A stretch of DNA of 64,000 nt from Burkholderia sp. PAMC 26561 (GTDB lineage Bacteria; Pseudomonadota; Gammaproteobacteria; Burkholderiales; Burkholderiaceae): assembly GCF_001557535.2 (NCBI RefSeq), contig NZ_CP014310.1, positions 496,001 to 560,000 of the forward strand. The letters are read 5' to 3'. Shown in pieces: positions 26,418-36,059 of the stretch. How positions within the stretch are numbered: position 1 is the first letter of the stretch; each line of letters starts with the position of its first letter. The position numbers were made by a program, and so were the translations under genes. The notes beneath the pieces are model-generated. The model was not told where the DNA came from. It saw nothing but the letters and a program-made list of their open reading frames with translations, and did no database searches.

Positions 26418-27686
26418 ATGAAAACCAAATCTGATCAAAGACATTTGAACATGACTAAAATAAATTTCGTTATGCTTATAAACGGAGGACCAATCGGTAT
26501 CTATTCAAGAATAGATAGCTATCAGCGCTTGGGGCAACGTCGGCTTGCCACGATATGTGTAGTTCTCTTTCTCGGAACGTTGAACACACTGGCTCATGCT
26601 CAGGCCAACAACGTCACCCTGTACGGTATTGCCGATGGGGGGATCACGTACACGAACAACCAAGGGGGAGCGTCGTCGACGCAGGCGACCAGCGGCGGCC
26701 TGGGAAGCAGCCGCTGGGGGCTGACCGGCGTAGAGAATCTAGGAGGCGGAATGTCCACTATCTTCAAGCTGGAAAGCGGCTTCAACCTGCAAACCGGACA
26801 GCTTCTGCAAAATGGCCGCGAATTCGGCCGGCTTGCTTACGTCGGCTTGAACTCGCAGTGGGGAACGCTGACGCTCGGTCGGCAAGACGACGTGATGGGC
26901 GACTATCTGGGTGCCTACTCCGGAAGCGTTCAGTTCTCCGGTCCGTTGGGCACCCACGCCGGCGACCTCGACAACATTTTCATCTCCTACAAGCTGAGCA
27001 ATACCGTCAAGTACGCGAGTCCTTCCCTCGGCGGTTTCTCTTTCGGAGGCTTGTATGGGGTCGGCGGCGTGTCCGGTTCCGTCGGCACCAATCAGCTTTG
27101 GGGTATGGCCGCCCATTATGCCGGCGGTCCGTTTTCCGCGAGCGCTGTCTACCATCACATCAACGATCCAACGGTCACTTACTTCGATGGGGCTGCGACC
27201 GCAAGCAGCAATACACCGTTTAGTAACCCAGTCAATAATCCCATCTATCTGGGTTATAGCTCGGCAGCGAGTCTCGACGCTTTCGGCGTGGGCGCGGGTT
27301 TGACTATCGGCGCGTCGACAATCGGCGTCAATCTGACAAGTACGCAGTTCAACCGTGTTGTGAAAACGGCAACGACGCCTCGCGGCGGCGCAAGCCCGTC
27401 GATCACCAGCGTTGAGGTTGCATACTCCGCGCGGATCATTGCAGCGGCCGTAGTTGGCATCTCCTACGCCTATACTCACGCAGACGAGGCGAAATACAGC
27501 CAGGTGACCCTGGGTACTCAATATTTCCTGTCCAAACGCACGCGTCTGTATGCAGAGGCTGCGTGGCAGCATGCTTCGGGCATTGATTCGACCGGGAGGG
27601 CGGCAGTCGCTGATCTGACGACCGTCAGCGCGTCGAGCACCGGGAATCAGATCGCCGCGCGAGTCGGCATAAGCGTGCGGTTTTAG
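26418..27686 (+). CDS. Outer-membrane porin
   Basis: A 422-residue frame. The signal segment RRLATICVVLFLGTLNTLAHA precedes QANNVTLYGIADGGITYTN. The n-region before it is unusually long, so translation may begin at an internal codon (26451 or later). Porin blocks are SSRWGLTGVENLGGGMSTIF, AYVGLNSQWGTLTLGRQDDV, YFLSKRTRLYAEAAWQHASG and the terminal RVGISVRF. The stop codon TAG is completed by the first base of an IS6 element, yet the C-terminal phenylalanine is kept. A HutC-type operator upstream puts it with the 16-25 kb pathway even though an IS6 remnant lies between. Confidence 0.88.
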   Translation: MKTKSDQRHLNMTKINFVMLINGGPIGIYSRIDSYQRLGQRRLATICVVLFLGTLNTLAHAQANNVTLYGIADGGITYTNNQGGASSTQATSGGLGSSRWGLTGVENLGGGMSTIFKLESGFNLQTGQLLQNGREFGRLAYVGLNSQWGTLTLGRQDDVMGDYLGAYSGSVQFSGPLGTHAGDLDNIFISYKLSNTVKYASPSLGGFSFGGLYGVGGVSGSVGTNQLWGMAAHYAGGPFSASAVYHHINDPTVTYFDGAATASSNTPFSNPVNNPIYLGYSSAASLDAFGVGAGLTIGASTIGVNLTSTQFNRVVKTATTPRGGASPSITSVEVAYSARIIAAAVVGISYAYTHADEAKYSQVTLGTQYFLSKRTRLYAEAAWQHASGIDSTGRAAVADLTTVSASSTGNQIAARVGISVRF

Positions 27687-28519
27687 GTTCTGTCGCGCTA
27701 ACGCGATGAAGTAGAATTGGTCCAATTACCAAGCATGACGAGCACGATGGCAAGGACGAAGACGCCACGCAAGACGCTGCCCACCGGCATTGGCAAGGTA
27801 CTGAAGCGACTGCACTATCCACTGGATGTAAGTCTGCTGTGGGTGCGCTGGTATGTGGCGTACTCGCTGGGCCTGCGCAACCTTGAGGAAATAATGGCCG
27901 AACGGGGAATCGAAGCGGATCATTCGAGCATGCACCGCTGGGTCATCAAGTTGCTGCCGGTGTTTGAAAAGGCATTCCGCGATCGCAAACGGCCTGTCGT
28001 GCAAGAGCTGGCGCGTCGATGAGACCTACGTCAAGGTCAAGGGCCAATGGAAATACTTGACCGTGCCGTCGACAAGGCCGGCAACACGGTGGATTTCCTG
28101 CTGCGCGCCCATGGCGATAAGGCCGCTGCTCGCCGCTACTTCGAGAAGGCGATTGACCATAACGGCGAGCCCGGGACAATTACGGTGGCCAAGAGCGGCG
28201 CGAATCTGGCTGCGCTTGAAGCGCTCAATGCCGAGCGTTCAACGCCGATCAAGGTTCGGCAAAACAAATACCTGAATAACGTCGTCAAGCAGGATCACCG
28301 TGCCATCAAACGCATCATCAAGCCGATGATGGGGTTCAAGGATTTCCGGTGTGCACGCATCATCCTGTCCGGCATTGAGACGATGCAATGATCAGCAAAG
28401 GCCAGATGAAAGACGCTGGCGTTAACCGAAGCCCCGCCGATCAGTTCTATCTGTTGGTGGCGCAAGGACCCTTTTCATCACAGAAGTTTTCGCTTCGCCG
28501 ACCTTATCGCGACACAACC
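27686..28519 (+). mobile_element. IS6-family insertion sequence
   Basis: An element of 834 bp with ends GGTTCTGTCGCGCTA (27686) and the complement of TATCGCGACACAACC (ending at 28519), agreeing at 13 of 15 positions. It begins inside the porin stop codon. The adjacent 8-bp stretches differ (CGGTTTTA and TAGGGCAG), so no target duplication survives. Later recombination, common for IS6, probably replaced one flank. Confidence 0.85.
27735..28391 (+). pseudogene. IS6-family transposase, frameshifted
   Basis: The N-terminal part (KVLKRLHYPLDVSLLWVRWY, EADHSSMHRWVIKLLPVFEK) ends at an early stop near 28020. The catalytic region WRVDETYVKVKGQWKYL is in a second frame. YRAVDKAGNTVDFLL through the end (SGANLAALEALNAE, NNVVKQDHRAIKRIIKPMMG, GFKDFRCARIILSGIE) is in a third. 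Two small indels thus separate otherwise well preserved parts. Confidence 0.87.
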
Positions 28520-28662
28520 TAGGGCAGTCGGACGACGAGATCGTGGTTACTGGAACGGTAAAGCAATATCGCCCCACACCGTGCTGTAGGCGGCGGATTG
28601 CAATCAAGCCGTCACCGAGTGGTTTGGAATTTCTTCGTTCAGTGAGCACGGTCATTCGGTCA

Positions 28663-29580
28663 TCAACTGCGGTGTTGACTGCTGTCCGAGCCAAACGTAC
28701 TTGCGACCACGCCTCGGAACCACCGGTGGCCCGCATCGTTGTGAAACCGCGCATGCCAGAATTGTTGAACAGTCAGGTCGGGCAATGGGACAGGAAGTGT
28801 AAAGACATCAACGTTCGCCAAGAGAGAGAAAAGTTCGGCGAGTTCGTCGGGAACCGCCGCGATGAAGTCGGACGTCGCGACCAGGCTCGGTACAGCGAGC
28901 AGGTAAGGCACGGCGATGCCGACCTTCAAACGCGCGCCTCGTCGTTTTAATTCTTTTTCTAGTAGCTGATTGCTTATTGCTAGAGTTCCGGACACCACGT
29001 GCTTAGCGGCTATGAACTGCTCCAGCGTCAGTTTTACTTTTTTACGTGTGACCCCGCCCTTGATGATCCCGACCAGAGAGCGCCTGAAGAGCGGTTGCTG
29101 ATGCAGCGCATCTCCCATTTTTCCCAAATACCCGATCGCGAGGTCAACCTCGCCATCCTGAAGTGCACTCGCAAGTTCTAGCGATGGAAGTTGAATGGGT
29201 TTCAGGGTAGCAAGGGGCGCTTGTTCCCGCAGCGCCGCCAAAAGACGGGGCAGCAGAACGATTACCCCCATATCGCTAAGGCACACCGAAAACGTTCGGG
29301 TCGTGGTAGCCGCGTCGAAGACGTTGGCGCTCCATATTTCTCGCTGAACGGCGCTCAGCACATTCGCAGCGCCTTCAATGAGGCGCTCACCAACGGGTGT
29401 CGGGATCATCGATAACCCTACACGCACGAACAATTCGTCCTGGAAAAGGATACGTAATTTCCCTAACGCATGACTGACCGCAGGTTGTGTGAGACCTAAC
29501 CTGTCTGCAGCGCGGGATACGCTGCGCTCCTCCCCAAGCGTCTGTAGAACGTATAAAAAGTTCAGATCAGGCGGTTGCAT
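28663..29580 (-). CDS. LysR-family transcriptional regulator
   Basis: A 305-residue regulator. The N-terminal winged helix-turn-helix is typical: LNFLYVLQTLGEERSVSRAA, DRLGLTQPAVSHALGKLR and DELFVRVGLSMIPTPVGERL. The effector domain follows (FSVCLSDMGVIVLLPRLLAA, VDLAIGYLGKMGDALHQQPL). The ATG at 29580 gives normal LysR length; the open frame extends further upstream. It is divergent from the FAD-hydroxylase gene, with starts about 100 bp apart, the usual arrangement for a LysR activator of the adjoining catabolic operon. Confidence 0.9.
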   Translation of the reverse strand: MQPPDLNFLYVLQTLGEERSVSRAADRLGLTQPAVSHALGKLRILFQDELFVRVGLSMIPTPVGERLIEGAANVLSAVQREIWSANVFDAATTTRTFSVCLSDMGVIVLLPRLLAALREQAPLATLKPIQLPSLELASALQDGEVDLAIGYLGKMGDALHQQPLFRRSLVGIIKGGVTRKKVKLTLEQFIAAKHVVSGTLAISNQLLEKELKRRGARLKVGIAVPYLLAVPSLVATSDFIAAVPDELAELFSLLANVDVFTLPVPLPDLTVQQFWHARFHNDAGHRWFRGVVASTFGSDSSQHRS

Positions 29581-29683
29581 GTATGCACCAGATTCATTGT
29601 CAGTATGAAAGTGATTGAATAGATATATACAGGAAAACGGATTATGGTCTAGTCCAGACAAAGAAAATAGATCGGAGACTGAA

Positions 29684-31381
29684 GTGCTGGACTGTGACGT
29701 TATCATTGTGGGCGGTGGCCCGGTTGGTTTGTTTCTCGCGGCCGAACTCGGACAGCGTGGGATACGCGTCGAAGTTTTCGACGCTAAACCAGGAACCAGT
29801 TCGCACCCTGCCGCCAACGCGAACAGCGCCCGAACGATGGAACACTTTCGTCGCATCGGGATTTCGTCGAAAGTCCGCGCGATGGGACTGCCGCCTGACT
29901 ACGCGCCGGACGTAGCGTACTTCACATCGATTGCGGGACACGAGCTCGCGAGGCTTGAGCAGCCCGCCTCAAAGGACTCCGTTGAACGGGCGAAGTCGCA
30001 CTCTTTCACCTGGGCAACGCCCGAGCCGCCCCACCGTTGTTCGCAGCTATTTGTCGAGCCTATTCTGCTTGAGGCTGCGCGAAGCCACGACACCTGCCAC
30101 GTCTCCTTCGGTGCGCGGGTGGTCGGCTTTTTTGAAAGTGATGACATCGTCACCGCTAGTGTCGAATATGATGCAACCGAGGACAAGCCGGCTGAGACAA
30201 AATCGATAAAAGCTCGCTACCTGGTTGGTTGCGATGGGCCTCGAAGCATGGTTCGCAAAGCACTTAGCATTCGCTTCGAAGGGTTGTCGGGCGAGAAACG
30301 AGACTTTATGGGCGGCCAGATGGATGCCGTCTACTTCTACGCGCCAGAAATTTACAAAATCAGCCCGCATAAACCTGCGTGGCAGTATTGGACCTTCAGT
30401 CCTAAGCAGCGCGCGTTGATTATTGCTGTAGATGGCCAAGGCCATTTCATCATGAACGTGCAGATGCGTGAAGATGAGGTGCCGGACGACGATACGGTGC
30501 GACGGCGCATCTCCGAGGCGATCGGCGCGGATGTACCGTTCGAGCTCAAAAGTAGTTCAACGTGGACTGCTGGATTCACGCTTGTCGCCGAAAGATTCTC
30601 TCTCGGAAATGTCTTCCTCGCGGGTGACGCAGCTCATTTGTTTACACCAACGGGCGGGCTTGGTTACAACACGGGTATTGATGACGCTGCAAACCTCGCT
30701 TGGAAGCTTGAAGCGATGTTAAAGGGTTTTGCGGGCGAGGCGATGGCAGCTAGCTATGAGGCCGAACGTAAGCCCTCGGCGTTGAGAAACACAACGTTCG
30801 CGAGAGCCTTCGCCGACAGCATCGGCCGCGTTCAGGTGCCCGCCGAGACATTTGCATCCGGGCCCAGTGGTACTGCAGCGCGCGAAGCGGTCGGGGCCTA
30901 TCTGGCATTTCACGCCACAGCCGAGTTTGTCATTCCTGGGGTCCATCTCGGCACGCGCTATGAATCATCACCGCTTGTCGCTGCTGAACCTGGTCCCGTT
31001 CCGGTTGATACGGCAAACCTCTATGTGCCAACGGCCAGACCCGGGCACCGTGCGCCTCACGCGTGGTTAGCGGACGGGCGGTCGCTGTACGATCGGTTCG
31101 GACCCAGCTTCACGTTACTTTGCACCGCTCAACATGGTATCAATGCGTCGCGCCATCAGGCATTAGAGCGTGCCGCCTCCATCCTGCCGCACTTGGCGGT
31201 TCTGAATATTGACGACCCAGTTGTGGCAGATCTCTATAAAGCTGCTTTCGTGTTGATTCGCCCGGACCAACATGTCGCGTGGCGAGGAGAGGAGCTCAAT
31301 GAGGAGTTCGTGACCGCAGCCTTGCACACCGTTGGACGAGTATCCGAAGGTACGAGCGCGGTAGTAGACGCGGCTGCATAA
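29684..31381 (+). CDS. FAD-dependent aromatic monooxygenase (PheA/TfdB type)
   Basis: A 565-residue flavoprotein hydroxylase. Signatures are the N-terminal dinucleotide fold CDVIIVGGGPVGLFLAAELG, the DG motif ARYLVGCDGPRSMVRKAL near residue 190, and the GD motif NVFLAGDAAHLFTPTGGLGY near residue 310. The C-terminal thioredoxin-like domain is typical of phenol hydroxylase-like members. It inserts one oxygen atom into a phenolic ring using NAD(P)H. I start it at the GTG at 29684 because GGAG lies 6 nt upstream; an upstream TTG at 29615 has none. It heads a run with a permease, FAH hydrolase and extradiol dioxygenase. Confidence 0.87.
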   Translation: MLDCDVIIVGGGPVGLFLAAELGQRGIRVEVFDAKPGTSSHPAANANSARTMEHFRRIGISSKVRAMGLPPDYAPDVAYFTSIAGHELARLEQPASKDSVERAKSHSFTWATPEPPHRCSQLFVEPILLEAARSHDTCHVSFGARVVGFFESDDIVTASVEYDATEDKPAETKSIKARYLVGCDGPRSMVRKALSIRFEGLSGEKRDFMGGQMDAVYFYAPEIYKISPHKPAWQYWTFSPKQRALIIAVDGQGHFIMNVQMREDEVPDDDTVRRRISEAIGADVPFELKSSSTWTAGFTLVAERFSLGNVFLAGDAAHLFTPTGGLGYNTGIDDAANLAWKLEAMLKGFAGEAMAASYEAERKPSALRNTTFARAFADSIGRVQVPAETFASGPSGTAAREAVGAYLAFHATAEFVIPGVHLGTRYESSPLVAAEPGPVPVDTANLYVPTARPGHRAPHAWLADGRSLYDRFGPSFTLLCTAQHGINASRHQALERAASILPHLAVLNIDDPVVADLYKAAFVLIRPDQHVAWRGEELNEEFVTAALHTVGRVSEGTSAVVDAAA

Positions 31382-31503
31382 CAAAGGCTATACAGCCAGT
31401 CCCAAAAGAGCGCCGCCAATCTGCGTGGCAGATAAAGGGTCGCCGCAATAAATAATCGGGAATCAGCTTCGTCATAGAGCGATCGGTCCCCAGGAGACAA
31501 GAA

Positions 31504-32835
31504 ATGCAAGTGCAAGCAACTACGCCCGACAACGTGATGGACCGTCAGCAAATATCGTCGCTGCAAGTGCTCACGTTAATGCTGTGTTTTCTCGTCGTAG
31601 CAGCTGACGGTTTTGATGTGGCTTCGGTGGGATACGTGGCACCACTGCTAAAAAAAGCGTGGTCGCTCAGTCCCTCACAACTCGGACCGATTTTTGGTGC
31701 TGGTCTGTTTGGGCTGACCGTCGGAAGTTTTCTTTTTGGACCGCTCGCCGACCGGATTGGCCGCAAGCGCGTGATTGTCATATCACTCATCTTGTTCGGC
31801 ATAGGTAGTCTCGCGTGCGCGTACGCGCCGTCGCCTTTCTGGCTAATCGTGCTCCGTTTTGCAACCGGGGCTGGGCTGGGCGGGGCAATGCCTAATGCTA
31901 TTACCTTGTCCTCTGAATTTAGTCCGACGCGCAGCCGCGCATTAATGGTAACGCTTATGTTTTGCGGATTTACACTTGGGCTGGCGTTTGGCGGGGCGGT
32001 TGCATCAATTTTGATCCCAAGCTTTGGTTGGCAAGGCGTTTTCGTCTTCGGCGGCCTGTTCCCGCTTTGTCTGACACCGGTTGTATGGCTATTCCTACCA
32101 GAGTCTCTCCGTTTTATGGCGGGCAAGCCGCGGTTTGAGCGGGAGGCAAAGGCGGTTCTCCGGCGCTTAACCGGAAACGAAGACACGCCGCTACACCGCG
32201 TAGTACCGGAAGAAGCGAGCGCTGACGCGGCGCAGGAAACTGCTGTCAAAACCCTTTTTAACAAACGGTACCGCACAGGCACGTTGCTGCTTTGGGTCGC
32301 GTTTTTTTGCACTCTGTGGGTGTACTACCAAATCGCAAGTTGGCTGCCAACCGTCATCACAGAGGCGGGTATTGACGCCGCACACGCAGCGCGTGTGGGC
32401 GCCATGCTGCCCCTGGGGGGCACCATCGGATCGCTTATCAACGCGCGCCTGATGGACCGAACAAATCCGTTCTTCGTCCTCGCCGGCTCTTATGCGGTAG
32501 CGGCAGTATCTATCGCCTTGATTGGCCTCTCAATTAACGAGCCGCTATGGGTGTATATCACTGTCTTTTTGGCGGGCCTGGGTCTCTCGGGCGCACAGAC
32601 CGGCGCAAATGTCCTTGTTGCCGGATTCTATACGACTGCGGCACGTGCAACCGGGGTCAGCTGGGCGCTGGGGGTCGGGCGCGTCGGATCGATCATTGGG
32701 TCAATGACCGGCGGTATCTTGCTTGCAGCCTTACATTCAGTCAGTGCGGCTTTTGTTGTATTTGCAGTCCCAGTGGTGATCGCAGGCGCGGCAATGCTTG
32801 CAAATGGCTGGTTTTACCGCGGGAACTCCGCTTGA
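31504..32835 (+). CDS. MFS aromatic acid:H+ symporter (AAHS type)
   Basis: A 443-residue permease of about 12 hydrophobic segments. The helix-1 motif ADGFDVASVGYVAPLLKKAW and the loop motif GPLADRIGRKRVIVISL are those of AAHS importers such as PcaK and BenK. FATGAGLGGAMPNAITLSSE in helix 4 also fits. It probably takes up the aromatic acid hydroxylated by the preceding enzyme. The ATG has GGAGACAAGA upstream. Confidence 0.9.
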   Translation: MQVQATTPDNVMDRQQISSLQVLTLMLCFLVVAADGFDVASVGYVAPLLKKAWSLSPSQLGPIFGAGLFGLTVGSFLFGPLADRIGRKRVIVISLILFGIGSLACAYAPSPFWLIVLRFATGAGLGGAMPNAITLSSEFSPTRSRALMVTLMFCGFTLGLAFGGAVASILIPSFGWQGVFVFGGLFPLCLTPVVWLFLPESLRFMAGKPRFEREAKAVLRRLTGNEDTPLHRVVPEEASADAAQETAVKTLFNKRYRTGTLLLWVAFFCTLWVYYQIASWLPTVITEAGIDAAHAARVGAMLPLGGTIGSLINARLMDRTNPFFVLAGSYAVAAVSIALIGLSINEPLWVYITVFLAGLGLSGAQTGANVLVAGFYTTAARATGVSWALGVGRVGSIIGSMTGGILLAALHSVSAAFVVFAVPVVIAGAAMLANGWFYRGNSA

Positions 32836-32875
32836 AGACTTAGAAGCGGCGCTTCGCTTTCACTAAGGAGAAGAA

Positions 32876-33721
32876 ATGAGATACGTAAGCTTTGAGAAGG
32901 ATGGGAAAGCGCTTTTAGGAGTGCGTGAGAACGGGGCGGTCCGCACGCTGGGGGAGGTAACGCTTGAAGAATTGCTGGCGGAGGGCATCGACCTGACTGG
33001 ATGGGCTGCCAAACAGGAGGGCGGTCACATTGAATCAGAGATAGGCATGAAGTATCTTCCGCCGCTACGTCATCCACCTAAAATTGTGTGCGTCGGATTG
33101 AATTTTAAAGATCATTCGAAAGAAAGTAATTTCGAACAACCCGACTATCCGACGATGTTTCTCCGGGTGAACACTAGCCTGGTCGCACACAACGCGCCGA
33201 TCGTGCGCCCTCGGGTGTCAGATAGTTTAGATTTTGAAGGCGAAATAGCAGTTGTTCTTGGTAGAGGTGGTCGCCATATTTCGAAGAATGACGCGCTGTC
33301 TCACGTCGCAGGATATGCGCTCTTTAACGATGCGTCAGTGCGTGAGTACCAGTTTAAAACACCGCAGTGGACAATCGGCAAGAATTTCGACGACACCGGC
33401 GCTTTCGGTCCCGACTTAGTCACTGCTGACGAGCTGCCCCTCGGTGCTCAGGGGTTGCGCCTGGAGACTCGTCTGAACGGGGAACTCGTCCAAAGCGCCA
33501 ACACGAACGATATGGTCTTCGATGTACCAACCTTGATCTCGCTGCTTAGTGAAGCGATGACGTTGGAACCGGGCGACGTGATTGTTGCCGGCACACCATC
33601 AGGGATCGGATGGGCGCGTAGTCCAAAGCTGTTGATGCGTCATGGAGACGTGTGCGAGGTGTCCGTACAAGGTATTGGCACGCTTCGAAACACGATTGTC
33701 GATGAGGGTGAGATCGGGTAA
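32876..33721 (+). CDS. Fumarylacetoacetate hydrolase-family protein
   Basis: A 281-residue hydrolase of the FAH superfamily, which cleaves C-C bonds in ring-fission products. The metal-binding acids lie in SLDFEGEIAVVLGRGG (E-x-E) and the following YALFNDASVREYQFKTPQW. The catalytic glycine-rich part PGDVIVAGTPSGIGWARSPK is intact. AAGGAGAAGAA precedes the ATG. Paired with an extradiol dioxygenase, it probably hydrolyses the ring-cleavage product. A close paralogue is at 39657-40505. Confidence 0.88.
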   Translation: MRYVSFEKDGKALLGVRENGAVRTLGEVTLEELLAEGIDLTGWAAKQEGGHIESEIGMKYLPPLRHPPKIVCVGLNFKDHSKESNFEQPDYPTMFLRVNTSLVAHNAPIVRPRVSDSLDFEGEIAVVLGRGGRHISKNDALSHVAGYALFNDASVREYQFKTPQWTIGKNFDDTGAFGPDLVTADELPLGAQGLRLETRLNGELVQSANTNDMVFDVPTLISLLSEAMTLEPGDVIVAGTPSGIGWARSPKLLMRHGDVCEVSVQGIGTLRNTIVDEGEIG

Positions 33722-33743
33722 GAGACGTCCAGACGGAGGAAGC

Positions 33744-34673
33744 ATGTCCATAGACCAGCAGTTTGACACGATCACCAGCGTTCATTCAATCGACCATTTT
33801 GCGCTCAACGTTCCGTCGATATCAGATGCAAGATATTTCTTCGATGCGTTTGGTTTGGACGTTACATCGAACGAAAACGCGTTGGATTTACGAGCCGCTG
33901 ACGGGCATCGATGGGCTCGCGTCCTGCCGTCGGATTCGAAGTCGTTGGCGTACTTGAGTTTCAATTGTTTCGAGGGAGACCTTCCCGCTATCGAGCGTCA
34001 AGTGTTAGCCGCGGGCGCTGATATTTTGACCTCTTCTGACGGCGACCGCGAGGGGTTTTGGTTCAACGATCCAGACGGCAATCTTGTACAAGTCCGCGTC
34101 GGCGAGAAGACGCTACCCAACGAGAAGGCACCGCTCGAGCAGCGTAGGACGCTTGCGAATGCGCGCGGCTCCCTTATGCGCTCGGAGGTCGCCAAGGTAA
34201 GGCCGCGGCGCATGTCGCATGTTTTGCTGTTCACGCCCGATATCGCTCGCGCATTGGCTTTCTACCGAGAAGCGCTCGGCCTACGGTTGTCGGATCGATC
34301 CGCAGACATCATCGCATTTACGCATGCCCCGCACGGCTGCGATCACCACCTCGTTGCCTTCGTTCAAAGCAGCGCCAAGGGATGGCATCACGTTGCGTGG
34401 GAGGTGGCGAGCATTGACGAGGTCGGGAACGGCGCGACGCAGATGGCGGCCGCTGGGTTCAAAGCCGGTTGGGGTACAGGACGGCATGTGCTGGGATCAA
34501 ACTATTTTCACTACGTTCGCGACCCGTGGGGTTCGTTCAGCGAATATTCGGCCGACATGGACTATGTCAGCGCGGGTTCAGAGTGGCCCGCTGGCGATTT
34601 TCGTCCCGAAGATTCCCTTTATCAATGGGGTCCCGATGTTCCTGATTATTTCATCTGCAACACCGAAGCGTGA
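33744..34673 (+). CDS. Extradiol ring-cleavage dioxygenase (VOC family)
   Basis: A 309-residue protein with two vicinal-oxygen-chelate modules, as in BphC-type extradiol dioxygenases. Module 1 begins SIDHFALNVPSISDARYFFD. The active module has the iron ligands in MSHVLLFTPD (His), GWHHVAWEVASIDEVG (His) and GSFSEYSADMDY (Glu), with the catalytic-base histidine in GCDHHLVAF. All key residues are present, so it should be active on a catechol-like product. GGAGGA precedes the ATG at 33744, 22 bp after the FAH gene stop. Confidence 0.88.
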   Translation: MSIDQQFDTITSVHSIDHFALNVPSISDARYFFDAFGLDVTSNENALDLRAADGHRWARVLPSDSKSLAYLSFNCFEGDLPAIERQVLAAGADILTSSDGDREGFWFNDPDGNLVQVRVGEKTLPNEKAPLEQRRTLANARGSLMRSEVAKVRPRRMSHVLLFTPDIARALAFYREALGLRLSDRSADIIAFTHAPHGCDHHLVAFVQSSAKGWHHVAWEVASIDEVGNGATQMAAAGFKAGWGTGRHVLGSNYFHYVRDPWGSFSEYSADMDYVSAGSEWPAGDFRPEDSLYQWGPDVPDYFICNTEA

Positions 34674-34733
34674 CGGTGTGAATTATCACGTGCGGCATTA
34701 GCCAACACAATAAAACTACATGGGTTTGGAGAC

Positions 34734-35870
34734 ATGAAATATAAATCGATCGCAACGGCGGTTGCACTCGCAATCAGCGGATCTGCCTACGCGCAAAGCA
34801 GCGTCACACTTTACGGTATCTTGGATACTGGCGTAGAGCTTGTGACTCATGCCAACGCGGCTGGTGACAAGGTTGTACGCATGCCCGGTATCACTGGATC
34901 GGTGCCGTCGCGCTGGGGCCTGCGTGGGACGGAGGACCTGGGTGGTGGACTCGCCGCGATTTTTACTTTGGAAGACGGCTTTAATACTCGAGCCGGCGAT
35001 GTCAATCAAGGTGGCCGCTTCTTCGGTCGGCAAGCATGGGTCGGAATCTCAAGTCCGTATGGCGCGCTCACTTTTGGGCGCCAATATACGATGTCCTATT
35101 GGGCCATCCTCGATTCTGATGCATTGGGCCCGGACATCTACGGCGGCGTCGGATCGCTCGACGCGTACATCCCCAATGCCCGCAGTGACAACACGATCGC
35201 CTACAAAGGTAGCTATGCAGGCGTCACTGCAGGCGCGACCTATTCGTTTGGCCGCGATGCGGCGGGGACCGGTAATTCGCCAGGGCAAGGAACGTGCGCA
35301 GGTTCAATTCCTGGCAACGTTCAGGCGTGTCGTCAATGGTCCGCGTTGCTCCGCTACGATGCGAATTCATTCGGGGTTGCAAGCTCGTACGACGAGCAGC
35401 GCGGCGGCCCAGGTGCTGCCGCCAACATATTCAACGGCGTGGCGCCCTTTGCGCTGACCCAGTCCGGGGACAAGGATGTGCGGATGCAGCTTAACGGCTA
35501 CGCTAAAGTCGGACCGTTAAAGATCGGCGGAGGGTGGCTCGGCCGTCGTGTGGAAACGGTGCTGCCCTCGATTCCTGACGTGCGCACTAATCTTTTCTAT
35601 CTTACTGGAATTTATCTTGTGACGCCCTCGGTGATCTTAGACGGCGGGGTGTACCGCATGGTCGATAAACAACAAGACACCCGCGCAACGTTGACCGCGC
35701 TTCGAGGAACTTACCTGTTATCTAAGCGGACCGGCGTTTATCTGCAAAGTGGTTACTTGTTCAATAGTGCAAAAGCAAAATACACGCTTAGCCAGGGCGG
35801 GGCGGGAACAACACCGGCCGCCGGCATTGGCCAACTGGGCGTGATGGTCGGCATTCGCCACACCTTTTAA
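34734..35870 (+). CDS. Outer-membrane porin
   Basis: A 378-residue porin with signal peptide KYKSIATAVALAISGSAYA followed by QSSVTLYGILDTGVELV. Standard blocks are SRWGLRGTEDLGGGLAAIF, WVGISSPYGALTFGRQY, GTYLLSKRTGVYLQSGYLF and the terminal GIRHTF. It follows the extradiol dioxygenase gene by 60 bp and probably admits the aromatic substrate. It is the fourth porin of the window, each next to a different catabolic set or promoter. Confidence 0.92.
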   Translation: MKYKSIATAVALAISGSAYAQSSVTLYGILDTGVELVTHANAAGDKVVRMPGITGSVPSRWGLRGTEDLGGGLAAIFTLEDGFNTRAGDVNQGGRFFGRQAWVGISSPYGALTFGRQYTMSYWAILDSDALGPDIYGGVGSLDAYIPNARSDNTIAYKGSYAGVTAGATYSFGRDAAGTGNSPGQGTCAGSIPGNVQACRQWSALLRYDANSFGVASSYDEQRGGPGAAANIFNGVAPFALTQSGDKDVRMQLNGYAKVGPLKIGGGWLGRRVETVLPSIPDVRTNLFYLTGIYLVTPSVILDGGVYRMVDKQQDTRATLTALRGTYLLSKRTGVYLQSGYLFNSAKAKYTLSQGGAGTTPAAGIGQLGVMVGIRHTF

Positions 35871-35990
35871 TGCGCTGCTTTGAATGACGTGGGATTGGCT
35901 TCGTTGCATAGAACTGCGCGAATTCAAATCGAAGGTAAACGAAGCAGTATGGCTCAAGCTTCATAAAGAATTGACCCATACACTAAAAAG

Positions 35991-36023
35991 AGCCTACGGA
36001 CGGCAAAGCACTTCCCGTAGGCT
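35991..36023 (-). terminator. Hairpin between porin and esterase genes
   Basis: AGCCTACGG (35991-35999) and CCGTAGGCT (36015-36023) form a perfect 9-bp stem with a 15-nt loop. The T-run (CTTTTTAG) is on the minus strand; on the plus strand only CTTTGG follows. It should at least slow transcription leaving the porin gene. Confidence 0.5.
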
Positions 36024-36059
36024 TTGGCCAGTCGTATAACTAAGCGGTGGAGACAAGCA

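Noticed and set aside
26739..27725. A 328-codon minus-strand open frame over the porin gene.
   Set aside because: It is the shadow of a high-G+C porin gene: arginine- and cysteine-rich, without family motifs, and the plus-strand porin is unmistakable.
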